Assembly (NCBI RefSeq): GCF_004684345.1
Contig: NZ_CP038469.1
Span: forward strand, 3,410,001 to 3,474,000
DNA length: 64,000 bases
Direction of reading: 5' to 3'
From: Citrobacter tructae
Lineage (GTDB): Bacteria > Pseudomonadota > Gammaproteobacteria > Enterobacterales > Enterobacteriaceae
Position numbers and translations under genes: made by a program
Shown: positions 17,793-26,851 of the stretch, in pieces
Numbering within the stretch: position 1 is the stretch's first letter
Layout of the letters: each line of letters begins with the position of its first letter
The notes under the pieces: model-generated
The model's database searches: none
What the model was told of the DNA's origin: nothing
Seen by the model: only the letters and a program-made list of their open reading frames with translations

Positions 17793-18115
17793 AATTTTTC
17801 CAACGCTTCCGAGAGAGCACGGTTATCGAGGTCGGCAACCCCTTTTTTAGCCACCACCACGAAATCCATTGCTGGAAGTTCGTGCTGACGTAAACGAAAG
17901 CTTTCACGCGTCAGGCGTTTAATCCTGTTGCGTTCATGCGCACGTTTAACATTTTTCTTGGCGACCGTGAGACCGATACGGGGATGCCCCAGCGAATTTA
18001 GGCGGCCGAGGATGGTGATTTGCGGCGTGCCAGCCCGTTGTGGCTGCTGGAAGACGAATGTGAAATGAGTGGGAGTTAACAAACGTAACTCCCTGGGAAA
18101 TGCGAGCTTAACCAC
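17756..18115 (-). CDS. rnpA: Ribonuclease P protein component RnpA
   Basis: This 119-residue basic protein binds the catalytic RNase P RNA and helps mature tRNA 5' ends. The RNR signature RAHERNRIKRLTRE is present around residues 55-68. The start codon is GTG, as in E. coli. It lies 17 bases after rpmH and overlaps yidD. Confidence 0.97.
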   Translation of the reverse strand: MVKLAFPRELRLLTPTHFTFVFQQPQRAGTPQITILGRLNSLGHPRIGLTVAKKNVKRAHERNRIKRLTRESFRLRQHELPAMDFVVVAKKGVADLDNRALSEALEKLWRRHCRLARGS

Positions 18116-18132
18116 TCAGGGGCTAGCTTTTA

Positions 18133-18273
18133 TTACTTAGAAACGGTCAGACGAGAACGGCCTTTAGCACGACGACGTGCCAAAACCTGACGACCATTTT
18201 TATTAGCCATACGAGCACGGAAGCCGTGAGAACGGTTGCGCTTCAGTACAGACGGTTGAAAAGTGCGTTTCAT
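18133..18273 (-). CDS. rpmH: 50S ribosomal protein L34
   Basis: A 46-residue very basic protein is read from the ATG at 18273. It begins MKRTFQPSVLKRNRSHGFR, contains NKNGRQVLARRRAKGRARL and ends TVSK, which is ribosomal protein L34. It is too short for the usual ORF cut-off. It is the first gene of the rpmH-rnpA-yidD-yidC unit, divergent from dnaA. Confidence 0.98.
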   Translation of the reverse strand: MKRTFQPSVLKRNRSHGFRARMANKNGRQVLARRRAKGRSRLTVSK

Positions 18274-18374
18274 GGCGATTTCTACCTAAACTTGAATAAA
18301 TTCACTGACTTTTGCGTATACCCGAACGAATATCGAACGACTTACGCCACAGTGTGGGTGATTAAAGAGGCCGG

Positions 18375-18403
18375 ATTGTAATAATTGTACACTCCGGAGT
18401 CAA
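18375..18403 (-). promoter_or_regulatory. Promoter of rpmH
   Basis: On the minus strand TTGACT (18398-18403) and TACAAT (18375-18380) stand 17 bases apart, a strong sigma-70 promoter about 100 bases before rpmH. Confidence 0.75.
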
Positions 18404-18879
18404 TTCTCTTTCCTTAATTCCCGCTTTTTTCCGCATGGATTCGCGTAAAAAACAGGCAGCGTTGACGCCGTGAGGCGACCGTTACTCGCTGGGGGTAAGA
18501 ATTATACGGGCTGGTGGATAAAGCGCAAGGATCGCACGGGATCTTTATTAGATCGTTTAAGCAGTAAAGCATCTTTACTCATTAATTTTTTCAATATGCG
18601 CGCGAAAACCTGCAGCACTTCTCCAGGATCGTTTACACTTAGCCGATTCTGGATCATCCTGTGGATAAATCGGGAAGAATCTGTGAGAAACAGAAGATCT
18701 CTCGCTCAGTTTAGGCTATGATCCGCGGTCCTGATCGTTTCAATGGATCCTGATCGGGCATATAACCGCAGACAGCGGTTCGCACGTCACCCTCATGCAG
18801 GGTCTTTTCGACGTGCGCCAACAATCATGAATGTTTCAGCCTTTGTCATTTATCGACTTTTGTTCGAGTGGAGTCCGCC
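18404..18879 (+). promoter_or_regulatory. dnaA control region with a DnaA box and GATC cluster
   Basis: No gene is seen in the 606 bases between rpmH and dnaA. A perfect DnaA box (TGTGGATAA, complement TTATCCACA) lies at 18660-18668, matching the autoregulatory box between the two dnaA promoters of E. coli. About ten GATC sites fall between 18528 and 18755, which would make transcription sensitive to Dam methylation and SeqA. I could not fix the two promoters by eye. Confidence 0.8.
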
Positions 18880-20283
18880 GTGTCACTTTCGCTTTGGCAG
18901 CAGTGTCTTGCCCGATTGCAGGATGAGTTACCAGCCACAGAATTCAGTATGTGGATACGCCCGTTGCAGGCGGAACTGAGCGATAACACGCTGGCTTTGT
19001 ATGCGCCAAACCGTTTTGTGCTCGATTGGGTAAGGGACAAATACCTTAATAATATTAATGGATTGCTGAATAATTTCTGCGGAGCAGATGCCCCGCAACT
19101 GCGTTTTGAAGTCGGTACAAAACCCGTCACGCAAACGCTGAAGTCGCCGGTTAACAACGTTGTGGCGCCTGCGTATGTCGCGCAACAAGTACAGCCGCAA
19201 CGTGCCGCGCCGGCGGCGCGCCCGGGCTGGGATAACGTCCCCGCACCGGCAGAACACACCTATCGCTCTAACGTTAACGTCAAACACACGTTTGATAACT
19301 TCGTTGAAGGTAAATCTAACCAACTGGCGCGCGCGGCGGCACGTCAGGTGGCGGACAATCCTGGCGGAGCCTACAATCCTTTATTCCTTTATGGCGGTAC
19401 CGGTTTGGGTAAAACCCACCTGTTGCACGCCGTCGGTAACGGGATTATGGCCCGCAAGCCGAACGCAAAAGTGGTGTATATGCACTCCGAGCGTTTTGTA
19501 CAGGACATGGTTAAAGCCCTACAAAACAATGCGATCGAAGAGTTTAAACGCTACTACCGTTCTGTTGATGCGCTGCTGATTGACGATATTCAATTCTTTG
19601 CCAATAAAGAACGATCTCAGGAAGAGTTTTTCCACACCTTTAATGCCCTGCTGGAAGGTAATCAGCAGATCATCCTGACATCGGATCGCTATCCGAAAGA
19701 GATCAATGGTGTTGAAGATCGTCTGAAATCCCGCTTCGGCTGGGGATTAACCGTGGCGATCGAACCACCTGAACTCGAAACGCGAGTCGCGATCCTGATG
19801 AAAAAAGCCGATGAAAACGACATTCGTCTGCCAGGTGAGGTGGCGTTCTTTATTGCCAAGCGTCTACGCTCTAACGTGCGTGAACTGGAAGGCGCACTGA
19901 ACCGCGTGATCGCCAACGCCAACTTTACTGGCCGGGCGATCACAATCGATTTTGTTCGTGAAGCGCTGCGCGATCTGCTGGCATTGCAGGAAAAACTGGT
20001 CACCATCGACAATATTCAAAAGACGGTGGCGGAGTATTACAAAATTAAAATTGCGGATCTGCTTTCTAAGCGTCGATCTCGCTCGGTAGCTCGTCCGCGC
20101 CAGATGGCGATGGCGCTGGCAAAAGAGCTCACCAACCACAGTCTGCCAGAAATTGGCGACGCGTTTGGTGGGCGTGACCATACTACCGTGCTTCATGCCT
20201 GCCGTAAGATTGAGCAGTTGCGTGAAGAAAGCCATGATATTAAAGAAGATTTCTCCAATTTAATCAGAACATTATCTTCGTGA
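18880..20283 (+). CDS. dnaA: Chromosomal replication initiator DnaA
   Basis: This 467-residue AAA+ protein binds DnaA boxes at oriC and opens the origin. Domain I (residues 1-85) is the DnaB and DiaA contact. A variable Pro/Ala/Gln-rich linker covers about 86-135. Walker A GGTGLGKTH is at 172-180, and Walker B LLIDDIQF is near 232. The C-terminal DNA-binding motif GGRDHTTVLHACRKI is near residue 430. The start is GTG at 18880, giving MSLSLWQQCL; the upstream in-frame ATG would add four non-conserved residues. It heads dnaA-dnaN-recF-gyrB. The origin itself is not in this window. Confidence 0.98.
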   Translation: MSLSLWQQCLARLQDELPATEFSMWIRPLQAELSDNTLALYAPNRFVLDWVRDKYLNNINGLLNNFCGADAPQLRFEVGTKPVTQTLKSPVNNVVAPAYVAQQVQPQRAAPAARPGWDNVPAPAEHTYRSNVNVKHTFDNFVEGKSNQLARAAARQVADNPGGAYNPLFLYGGTGLGKTHLLHAVGNGIMARKPNAKVVYMHSERFVQDMVKALQNNAIEEFKRYYRSVDALLIDDIQFFANKERSQEEFFHTFNALLEGNQQIILTSDRYPKEINGVEDRLKSRFGWGLTVAIEPPELETRVAILMKKADENDIRLPGEVAFFIAKRLRSNVRELEGALNRVIANANFTGRAITIDFVREALRDLLALQEKLVTIDNIQKTVAEYYKIKIADLLSKRRSRSVARPRQMAMALAKELTNHSLPEIGDAFGGRDHTTVLHACRKIEQLREESHDIKEDFSNLIRTLSS

Positions 20284-20287
20284 CGCT

Positions 20288-21388
20288 ATGAAATTTACCG
20301 TTGAACGTGAACATTTATTAAAACCGCTTCAGCAGGTCAGCGGCCCGCTGGGTGGTCGTCCTACGCTGCCGATCCTCGGAAACCTGTTACTACAGGTTGC
20401 GGATGGAACGCTTTCTCTGACCGGTACCGATCTCGAGATGGAGATGGTGGCACGCGTGGCGCTGATCCAGCCTCATGAACCCGGCGCGACCACCGTTCCG
20501 GCGCGTAAATTCTTCGACATTTGTCGTGGGCTACCGGAAGGGGCGGAAATTGCTGTCCAGTTGGAGGGCGACCGCATGCTGGTGCGCTCTGGCCGCAGCC
20601 GTTTCTCGCTGTCCACGCTACCTGCTGCCGACTTCCCAAATCTGGATGACTGGCAGAGCGAAGTCGAATTCACGCTGCCGCAGGCGACGATGAAGCGCCT
20701 GATTGAAGCCACGCAGTTTTCAATGGCTCATCAGGATGTGCGTTATTACTTAAACGGTATGCTGTTTGAAACCGAAGGCGAAGAACTGCGTACCGTGGCG
20801 ACCGACGGTCACCGTCTGGCGGTGTGCTCAATGCCGGTTGGACAATCGCTGCCAAACCATTCGGTGATCGTGCCGCGTAAAGGCGTGATTGAACTGATGC
20901 GTATGCTTGACGGCGGCGACAATCCGCTGCGCGTGCAGATCGGCAGCAACAACATCCGCGCGCACGTTGGTGACTTTATCTTTACCTCCAAGTTGGTGGA
21001 TGGGCGTTTCCCGGATTACCGTCGCGTCCTGCCGAAGAACCCGGACAAACATCTGGAAGCGGGCTGCGATATCCTCAAGCAGGCTTTTGCCCGTGCGGCC
21101 ATTCTCTCCAATGAGAAATTCCGCGGCGTGCGTCTGTACGTCAGCGAAAACCAGCTCAAAATTACGGCCAACAACCCGGAGCAGGAAGAAGCGGAAGAGA
21201 TCCTCGACGTCACCTACCCAGGGACTGAAATGGAAATCGGCTTCAACGTTAGCTACGTGCTGGATGTACTGAACGCGCTGAAGTGCGAAAACGTCCGTAT
21301 TATGCTGACCGACTCTGTTTCCAGCGTCCAAATTGAAGATGCAGCCAGCCAGAGCGCGGCTTACGTTGTTATGCCAATGAGATTGTAA
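20288..21388 (+). CDS. dnaN: DNA polymerase III beta sliding clamp
   Basis: This 366-residue protein forms the ring-shaped dimer that tethers polymerase III to DNA. Three repeats of the clamp fold are spread over the chain, starting MKFTVEREHLLKPLQQVSG and ending with the conserved VVMPMRL, which forms part of the protein-binding cleft. It begins four bases after dnaA and its stop shares a base with the recF start. Confidence 0.98.
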   Translation: MKFTVEREHLLKPLQQVSGPLGGRPTLPILGNLLLQVADGTLSLTGTDLEMEMVARVALIQPHEPGATTVPARKFFDICRGLPEGAEIAVQLEGDRMLVRSGRSRFSLSTLPAADFPNLDDWQSEVEFTLPQATMKRLIEATQFSMAHQDVRYYLNGMLFETEGEELRTVATDGHRLAVCSMPVGQSLPNHSVIVPRKGVIELMRMLDGGDNPLRVQIGSNNIRAHVGDFIFTSKLVDGRFPDYRRVLPKNPDKHLEAGCDILKQAFARAAILSNEKFRGVRLYVSENQLKITANNPEQEEAEEILDVTYPGTEMEIGFNVSYVLDVLNALKCENVRIMLTDSVSSVQIEDAASQSAAYVVMPMRL

Positions 21389-22461
21389 TGTCGCTCACCC
21401 GCTTGTTGATCCGCGACTTTCGCAATATCGAAAGCGCGGATCTCGCTTTATCTCCCGGCTTTAACTTCCTGGTAGGCGCTAACGGTAGCGGCAAAACCAG
21501 CGTGCTGGAAGCTATCTATACGCTCGGTCACGGTCGGGCGTTTCGCAGTTTGCAGATTGGCCGCGTCATTCGCCACGAGCAGGAGTCGTTTGTACTACAC
21601 GGGCGATTGCAGGGTACCGAGCGTGAAACATCGATCGGCCTGACCAAAGATAAGCTGGGTGACAGCAAAGTGCGTATTGACGGCACCGACGGTCACAAGG
21701 TTGCTGAACTGGCGCACTTGATGCCGATGCAGTTGATCACGCCCGAGGGGTTTACTTTACTCAACGGCGGCCCCAAATACAGAAGAGCGTTCCTTGACTG
21801 GGGATGCTTTCACAATGAAGCCGGATTCTTTACCGCCTGGAGCAACCTTAAGAGGCTGCTCAAGCAGCGCAATGCGGCGTTGCGTCAGGTGAGTCGTTAT
21901 GAGCAACTGCGTCCGTGGGATAAAGAACTGATCCCGCTGGCGGAACAAATCAGCACCTGGCGCGCGGAGTACAGCGCCGGTATCGCGCAGGATATGGCGG
22001 ATACCTGCCAGCAGTTTCTTCCCGAGTTTTCTCTCTCCTTCTCTTTCCAGCGCGGCTGGGAGAAAGAGACGGATTACGCGGAGGTGTTGGAACGTAGTTT
22101 TGAACGCGATCGCATGTTGACCTACACCGCGCACGGTCCGCATAAAGCGGATTTCCGCATACGCGCCGACGGTGCGCCGGTGGAAGATACGTTGTCGCGT
22201 GGGCAGTTAAAACTGCTGATGTGCGCCTTACGTCTGGCGCAAGGGGAGTTCCTGACTCGCGAAAGCGGGCGGCGCTGCCTGTACCTGATAGATGATTTTG
22301 CCTCTGAACTGGATGATGCGCGTCGCGGACTGCTGGCCAGCCGCTTAAAAGCCACGCAATCTCAGGTCTTTGTCAGCGCAATTAGCGCTGAACACGTTCT
22401 GGACATGTCGGACAAAAATTCGAAGATGTTCACCGTGGAAAAGGGTAAAATAACGGATTAA
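21388..22461 (+). CDS. recF: Recombination mediator RecF
   Basis: This 357-residue SMC-like ATPase acts with RecO and RecR to load RecA at gaps. Walker A is GANGSGKTS at residues 30-38, the ABC-type signature is LSRGQLKLL near residue 270, and Walker B is CLYLIDDFASEL near residue 300. The start overlaps dnaN by one base. Confidence 0.98.
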   Translation: MSLTRLLIRDFRNIESADLALSPGFNFLVGANGSGKTSVLEAIYTLGHGRAFRSLQIGRVIRHEQESFVLHGRLQGTERETSIGLTKDKLGDSKVRIDGTDGHKVAELAHLMPMQLITPEGFTLLNGGPKYRRAFLDWGCFHNEAGFFTAWSNLKRLLKQRNAALRQVSRYEQLRPWDKELIPLAEQISTWRAEYSAGIAQDMADTCQQFLPEFSLSFSFQRGWEKETDYAEVLERSFERDRMLTYTAHGPHKADFRIRADGAPVEDTLSRGQLKLLMCALRLAQGEFLTRESGRRCLYLIDDFASELDDARRGLLASRLKATQSQVFVSAISAEHVLDMSDKNSKMFTVEKGKITD

Positions 22462-22489
22462 CCCAAGATAAAATGAGCGAGAAACGTTG

Positions 22490-24904
22490 ATGTCGAATTC
22501 TTATGACTCCTCCAGTATCAAAGTCCTGAAAGGACTGGATGCGGTGCGTAAGCGCCCGGGTATGTATATCGGCGACACGGATGACGGCACCGGTCTACAC
22601 CACATGGTATTCGAGGTGGTAGATAACGCTATCGACGAAGCGCTCGCGGGTCACTGTAAAGATATCGTGGTGACGATTCACGCTGACAACTCCGTATCCG
22701 TTACCGATGATGGCCGTGGTATCCCAACCGGTATTCACCCGGAAGAAGGTGTTTCGGCGGCGGAAGTTATCATGACCGTGCTGCACGCAGGCGGTAAATT
22801 CGATGATAACTCCTACAAAGTGTCCGGTGGTCTGCACGGAGTAGGCGTTTCCGTGGTTAACGCCCTGTCGCAGAAGTTGGAGCTGGTGATTCGTCGCGAA
22901 GGCAAAGTGCATCAGCAAACTTACGTGCACGGCGTGCCACAGGCACCGCTGGCTGTTACAGGCGAGACTGAAGCAACCGGTACCCTGGTGCGTTTCTGGC
23001 CAAGCCATGAAACCTTCACCAATGTCGTTGAGTTCGAATACGACATTCTGGCTAAACGTCTGCGCGAGTTGTCATTCCTGAACTCCGGCGTATCCATCCG
23101 CTTGCGTGATAAGCGCGACGGCAAAGAAGATCATTTCCACTACGAAGGCGGCATCAAGGCGTTTGTTGAGTATCTCAACAAGAATAAAACGCCGATTCAC
23201 CCGAATATCTTCTATTTTTCCACCGAAAAAGACGGTATTGGCGTTGAAGTTGCGCTGCAGTGGAACGATGGTTTCCAGGAAAACATCTACTGCTTCACCA
23301 ACAACATTCCGCAGCGTGATGGCGGTACTCACCTTGCAGGCTTCCGTGCGGCGATGACCCGTACTCTGAACGCCTACATGGACAAAGAAGGCTACAGCAA
23401 AAAAGCGAAAGTCAGTGCCACTGGTGACGATGCCCGTGAAGGCCTGATTGCTGTCGTTTCCGTGAAAGTGCCGGATCCAAAATTCTCTTCGCAGACCAAA
23501 GACAAGCTGGTTTCCTCCGAGGTGAAAACGGCGGTAGAACAGCAGATGAACGAACTGCTGAGTGAATACCTGCTGGAAAACCCGTCTGACGCTAAAATTG
23601 TCGTCGGCAAAATTATCGATGCTGCGCGTGCTCGTGAAGCGGCGCGTCGCGCTCGTGAAATGACCCGTCGTAAAGGTGCGTTGGACTTAGCTGGCTTGCC
23701 GGGCAAACTGGCGGACTGTCAGGAACGCGACCCCGCTCACTCTGAATTGTACCTGGTGGAAGGGGACTCTGCGGGCGGCTCTGCGAAGCAGGGACGTAAC
23801 CGTAAGAACCAGGCGATTTTGCCACTGAAGGGTAAAATTCTGAACGTTGAGAAAGCGCGCTTTGACAAGATGCTCTCTTCTCAGGAAGTGGCGACGCTGA
23901 TTACTGCGCTCGGTTGCGGTATCGGTCGCGACGAGTACAACCCGGATAAACTGCGCTATCACAGCATTATCATCATGACCGATGCGGACGTCGATGGCTC
24001 GCACATCCGTACGCTGCTGTTGACGTTCTTCTATCGTCAGATGCCGGAAATCGTTGAACGCGGTCACGTCTACATTGCGCAGCCACCGCTGTACAAAGTG
24101 AAGAAAGGCAAGCAGGAACAGTACATCAAAGACGATGAAGCGATGGATCAGTACCAGATCTCTATCGCTCTTGATGGTGCCACGCTGCACACCAACGCCC
24201 ACGCTCCGGCGCTGGCGGGTGAGGCGCTGGAAAAACTGGTTTCTGAATACAACGCTACGCAGAAAATGATTGGTCGCATGGAGCGTCGCTTCCCGCGCTC
24301 ATTGCTGAAGGAACTGGTTTACCAGCCGACGCTGACTGAAGCCGATCTGGCTGATGAAGCTAAAGTTACGACTTGGGTTTCCCAGTTGGTTAACGTGCTG
24401 AATGAAAACGAAATGCACGGCAGCACCTGGAATAGCTTTGTACGTAAAGACGCAGAATTGAACCTGTTCGAACCGGTGATTCGCGTGCGTACTCACGGTG
24501 TTGATACCGATTACCCGCTGGAGCATGAGTTTGTGACCGGTGGTGAATACCGTCGCATTTGCACGTTGGGTGAGAAACTGCGCGGCCTGATCGAAGACGA
24601 TGCATTTATTGAACGTGGTGAGCGTCGTCAGCCGGTTGCCAGCTTCGAGCAGGCACTGGATTGGCTGGTGAAAGAGTCCCGTCGTGGTTTGTCTATTCAG
24701 CGTTATAAAGGTCTGGGTGAAATGAACCCGGATCAGCTGTGGGAAACCACCATGGATCCGGAAAGCCGTCGCATGCTGCGTGTGACCGTGAAAGATGCGA
24801 TTGCTGCCGATCAGTTGTTCACTACGTTGATGGGTGACGCCGTTGAACCGCGTCGTGCGTTTATCGAAGAGAACGCCCTGAAAGCGGCGAACATCGATAT
24901 CTAA
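22490..24904 (+). CDS. gyrB: DNA gyrase subunit B
   Basis: This 804-residue protein is the ATPase and part of the cleavage core of gyrase, which introduces negative supercoils. The GHKL ATPase domain fills residues 1-220 (VVDNAIDEALAGH, then DDGRGIPTGIH and GGLHGVGVSVVNALS). The TOPRIM motifs EGDSAGGSAKQGRNR and MTDADVDGSHI follow, and the enterobacterial insertion lies near 560-730. The ATG at 22490 gives MSNSYDSSS; a TTG one codon earlier is not needed. Asp and neighbouring residues of the aminocoumarin pocket look wild type. Confidence 0.98.
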   Translation: MSNSYDSSSIKVLKGLDAVRKRPGMYIGDTDDGTGLHHMVFEVVDNAIDEALAGHCKDIVVTIHADNSVSVTDDGRGIPTGIHPEEGVSAAEVIMTVLHAGGKFDDNSYKVSGGLHGVGVSVVNALSQKLELVIRREGKVHQQTYVHGVPQAPLAVTGETEATGTLVRFWPSHETFTNVVEFEYDILAKRLRELSFLNSGVSIRLRDKRDGKEDHFHYEGGIKAFVEYLNKNKTPIHPNIFYFSTEKDGIGVEVALQWNDGFQENIYCFTNNIPQRDGGTHLAGFRAAMTRTLNAYMDKEGYSKKAKVSATGDDAREGLIAVVSVKVPDPKFSSQTKDKLVSSEVKTAVEQQMNELLSEYLLENPSDAKIVVGKIIDAARAREAARRAREMTRRKGALDLAGLPGKLADCQERDPAHSELYLVEGDSAGGSAKQGRNRKNQAILPLKGKILNVEKARFDKMLSSQEVATLITALGCGIGRDEYNPDKLRYHSIIIMTDADVDGSHIRTLLLTFFYRQMPEIVERGHVYIAQPPLYKVKKGKQEQYIKDDEAMDQYQISIALDGATLHTNAHAPALAGEALEKLVSEYNATQKMIGRMERRFPRSLLKELVYQPTLTEADLADEAKVTTWVSQLVNVLNENEMHGSTWNSFVRKDAELNLFEPVIRVRTHGVDTDYPLEHEFVTGGEYRRICTLGEKLRGLIEDDAFIERGERRQPVASFEQALDWLVKESRRGLSIQRYKGLGEMNPDQLWETTMDPESRRMLRVTVKDAIAADQLFTTLMGDAVEPRRAFIEENALKAANIDI

Positions 24905-24923
24905 TCGTTATCCTGGATGAATC

Positions 24924-24957
24924 TACCCGGTTGTGTTGTGCAACCGGGTATTTTTTT
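24924..24957 (+). terminator. Terminator after gyrB
   Basis: The stem TACCCGGTTG/CAACCGGGTA is followed by seven T. It closes the dnaA-gyrB unit. yidB, which follows gyrB in E. coli K-12, is absent and yidA comes next. Confidence 0.92.
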
Positions 24958-25065
24958 GCCCACAAAAGAGGAATCTCGGTTCGCCTGTCTATCCCCCTTT
25001 TCGTTGCTGTTTTTTGAGCGGAATCGCGTTAGCATGAGGATGGACTCATTTAATCCGGGGAACTC

Positions 25066-25878
25066 ATGGCTATCAAACTTATTGCTATCGACATGGATGG
25101 CACTCTTCTGCTGCCCGATCACACCATTTCATCTGCGGTCAAAACGGCGATTGCCGCGGCTCGAGCGCGTGGCGTGAACGTGGTACTGACCACTGGCCGT
25201 CCGTATGCCGGTGTTCACCGCTACCTGAAAGAACTTCACATGGAACAACCCGGTGACTACTGCATAACCTACAACGGTGCGCTGGTGCAGAAAGCTGGGG
25301 ATGGCAGCACCGTTGCACAAACGGCGCTGAGCTATGACGATTATCGTTACCTGGAACAACTCTCGCGGGAAGTGGGTTCACACTTCCACGCTCTCGATCG
25401 CAACACGCTCTATACCGCTAACCGTGATATCAGTTACTACACGGTCCATGAATCCTTTGTGGCGACGATTCCACTGGTATTCTGTGAAGCAGAGAAGATG
25501 GACCCGGCGACCCAGTTCCTCAAAGTGATGATGATTGACGAGCCAGAGATCCTCGATAAAGCCATCTCGCGCATACCTGCAGAAGTAAAAGAGAAGTATA
25601 CCGTACTGAAAAGTGCGCCGTACTTCCTCGAAATCCTCGATAAACGCGTCAATAAGGGGACTGGCGTGAAATCGCTGGCTGACGCGCTGGGCATTAAAGC
25701 CGAAGAAGTCATGGCGATTGGCGATCAGGAAAACGACATCGCGATGATTGAATTCGCGGGTGTGGGTGTCGCAATGGATAACGCCATTTCGTCTGTAAAA
25801 GACATTGCCAACTTTGTCACTAAATCCAATCTTGAAGACGGCGTAGCGTATGCCATTGAGAAGTTTGTGCTGAATTAA
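25066..25878 (+). CDS. yidA: HAD-family sugar phosphatase YidA
   Basis: This 270-residue Cof-type phosphatase removes phosphate from sugar phosphates such as erythrose-4-phosphate and alpha-glucose-1-phosphate in E. coli. Motif I is AIDMDGTLL near residues 7-15, motif II is VLTTGRPYAG, motif III lysine is in KGTGVKSLA, and motif IV is AIGDQENDIAMI. The cap lies between motifs II and III. GGGGAA precedes the ATG. Confidence 0.96.
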   Translation: MAIKLIAIDMDGTLLLPDHTISSAVKTAIAAARARGVNVVLTTGRPYAGVHRYLKELHMEQPGDYCITYNGALVQKAGDGSTVAQTALSYDDYRYLEQLSREVGSHFHALDRNTLYTANRDISYYTVHESFVATIPLVFCEAEKMDPATQFLKVMMIDEPEILDKAISRIPAEVKEKYTVLKSAPYFLEILDKRVNKGTGVKSLADALGIKAEEVMAIGDQENDIAMIEFAGVGVAMDNAISSVKDIANFVTKSNLEDGVAYAIEKFVLN

Positions 25879-25885
25879 CGTTTCA

Positions 25886-25916
25886 TTGCCTGGTGGCGTA
25901 ATGCTGATCAGGCTTG
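25886..25916. repeat. REP element after yidA
   Basis: The palindrome TTGCCTGGTGGCGTAATGC ... GATCAGGCTT resembles a REP unit (GCCTG/CAGGC arms, TGGCG core). It lies eight bases after the yidA stop. Confidence 0.7.
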
Positions 25917-25936
25917 CTTAATTACAATCACCAACT

Positions 25937-25962
25937 AACCCGCACCTGCTGCGGGTTTTTTT
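25937..25962 (+). terminator. Terminator after yidA
   Basis: The stem AACCCGCA/TGCGGGTT with a five-base loop is followed by a T run. Confidence 0.9.
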
Positions 25963-26010
25963 ATCCCCTTTTACCCTGAGCGTAACATTTTCCTTACCAA
26001 TTGTCTGTTT

Positions 26011-26053
26011 TGTGATCTGAATTGTAGTACAACAATATTGTATTGTACTACAT
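26011..26053. promoter_or_regulatory. dgo operator with adjacent CRP half-site
   Basis: A perfect inverted repeat TGTAGTACAA (26023-26032) / TTGTACTACA (26043-26052) with a ten-base AT-rich spacer lies about 110 bases before dgoR. It is the likely DgoR operator. TGTGATCTGAATTGTA starting at 26011 is a CRP site with one good half. A second small palindrome, CACTTTTGTAGTG, lies near 26080-26092. Confidence 0.75.
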
Positions 26054-26161
26054 TAGGCTCAAGAGAAAGCTAAAAGCCACCACTTTTGTAGTGCAAATAT
26101 GAGGCGAAAATCGACGCTCGCGGTAAAGTAGAGCAGTACATACAGAGCACAAGGACTCTTC

Positions 26162-26851
26162 ATGACTCTCAATAAAACCGATCGCATCGTTATCACGCTG
26201 GGCAAGCAGATTGTTAGTGGCAAGTACGTACCGGGTTCAGCGCTACCCGCGGAAGCGGATCTGTGTGAGGAGTTTGAAACCTCGCGCAATATTATTCGCG
26301 AAGTGTTCCGCTCGCTGATGGCGAAGCGACTCATTGAAATGAAACGCTATCGCGGGGCGTTTGTTACTCCCCGAAACCAGTGGAATTACCTCGATACCGA
26401 CGTACTGCAATGGGTACTGGAAAACGACTATGACCCGCGTCTGATTAGCGCGATGAGTGAGGTTCGTAATCTGGTGGAGCCAGCGATTGCACGCTGGGCA
26501 GCGGAGCGGGCGAACTCGAGCGATCTGGCTGAAATAGAGTTGGCACTCAATGACATGATCGCCAACAACCAGGACAGAGATGCGTTTAATGAAGCGGATA
26601 TCCGCTACCACGAAGCGGTTTTACAGTCGGTGCATAACCCTGTTTTACAACAGCTTAGCATAGCGATCAGCTCGCTACAGCGAGCTGTTTTTGAACGAAC
26701 CTGGATGGGGGATGAGGCTAATATGCCGAAAACGCTCCAGGAACATAAAGCGCTATTCGATGCGATACGGCACCAGGATAGTAATGCGGCAGAGCAGGCG
26801 GCTTTAACCATGATCGCCAGCTCAACACGAAGGCTAAAGGACATTACATGA
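26162..26851 (+). CDS. dgoR: Galactonate operon repressor DgoR
   Basis: This 229-residue GntR/FadR-type repressor controls D-galactonate use. The winged-helix domain covers residues 5-75 (ADLCEEFETSRNIIREVFRS is the recognition part). The all-helical FCD effector domain covers about 90-220, with metal-binding histidines around DIRYHEAV and LQEHKALFDAI. D-galactonate is the inducer in E. coli. Its stop overlaps the dgoK start in an ATGA arrangement. Confidence 0.96.
   Translation: MTLNKTDRIVITLGKQIVSGKYVPGSALPAEADLCEEFETSRNIIREVFRSLMAKRLIEMKRYRGAFVTPRNQWNYLDTDVLQWVLENDYDPRLISAMSEVRNLVEPAIARWAAERANSSDLAEIELALNDMIANNQDRDAFNEADIRYHEAVLQSVHNPVLQQLSIAISSLQRAVFERTWMGDEANMPKTLQEHKALFDAIRHQDSNAAEQAALTMIASSTRRLKDIT

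Noticed and set aside
18470..18721. 83-residue open frame in the dnaA leader
   Set aside because: It covers the DnaA box and promoter region, has no ribosome site and no family likeness.
18274..18879. Possible replication origin next to dnaA
   Set aside because: Only one clear DnaA box and no 13-mer AT repeats are seen. In enterics oriC lies elsewhere, near mnmG, which is not in the window.
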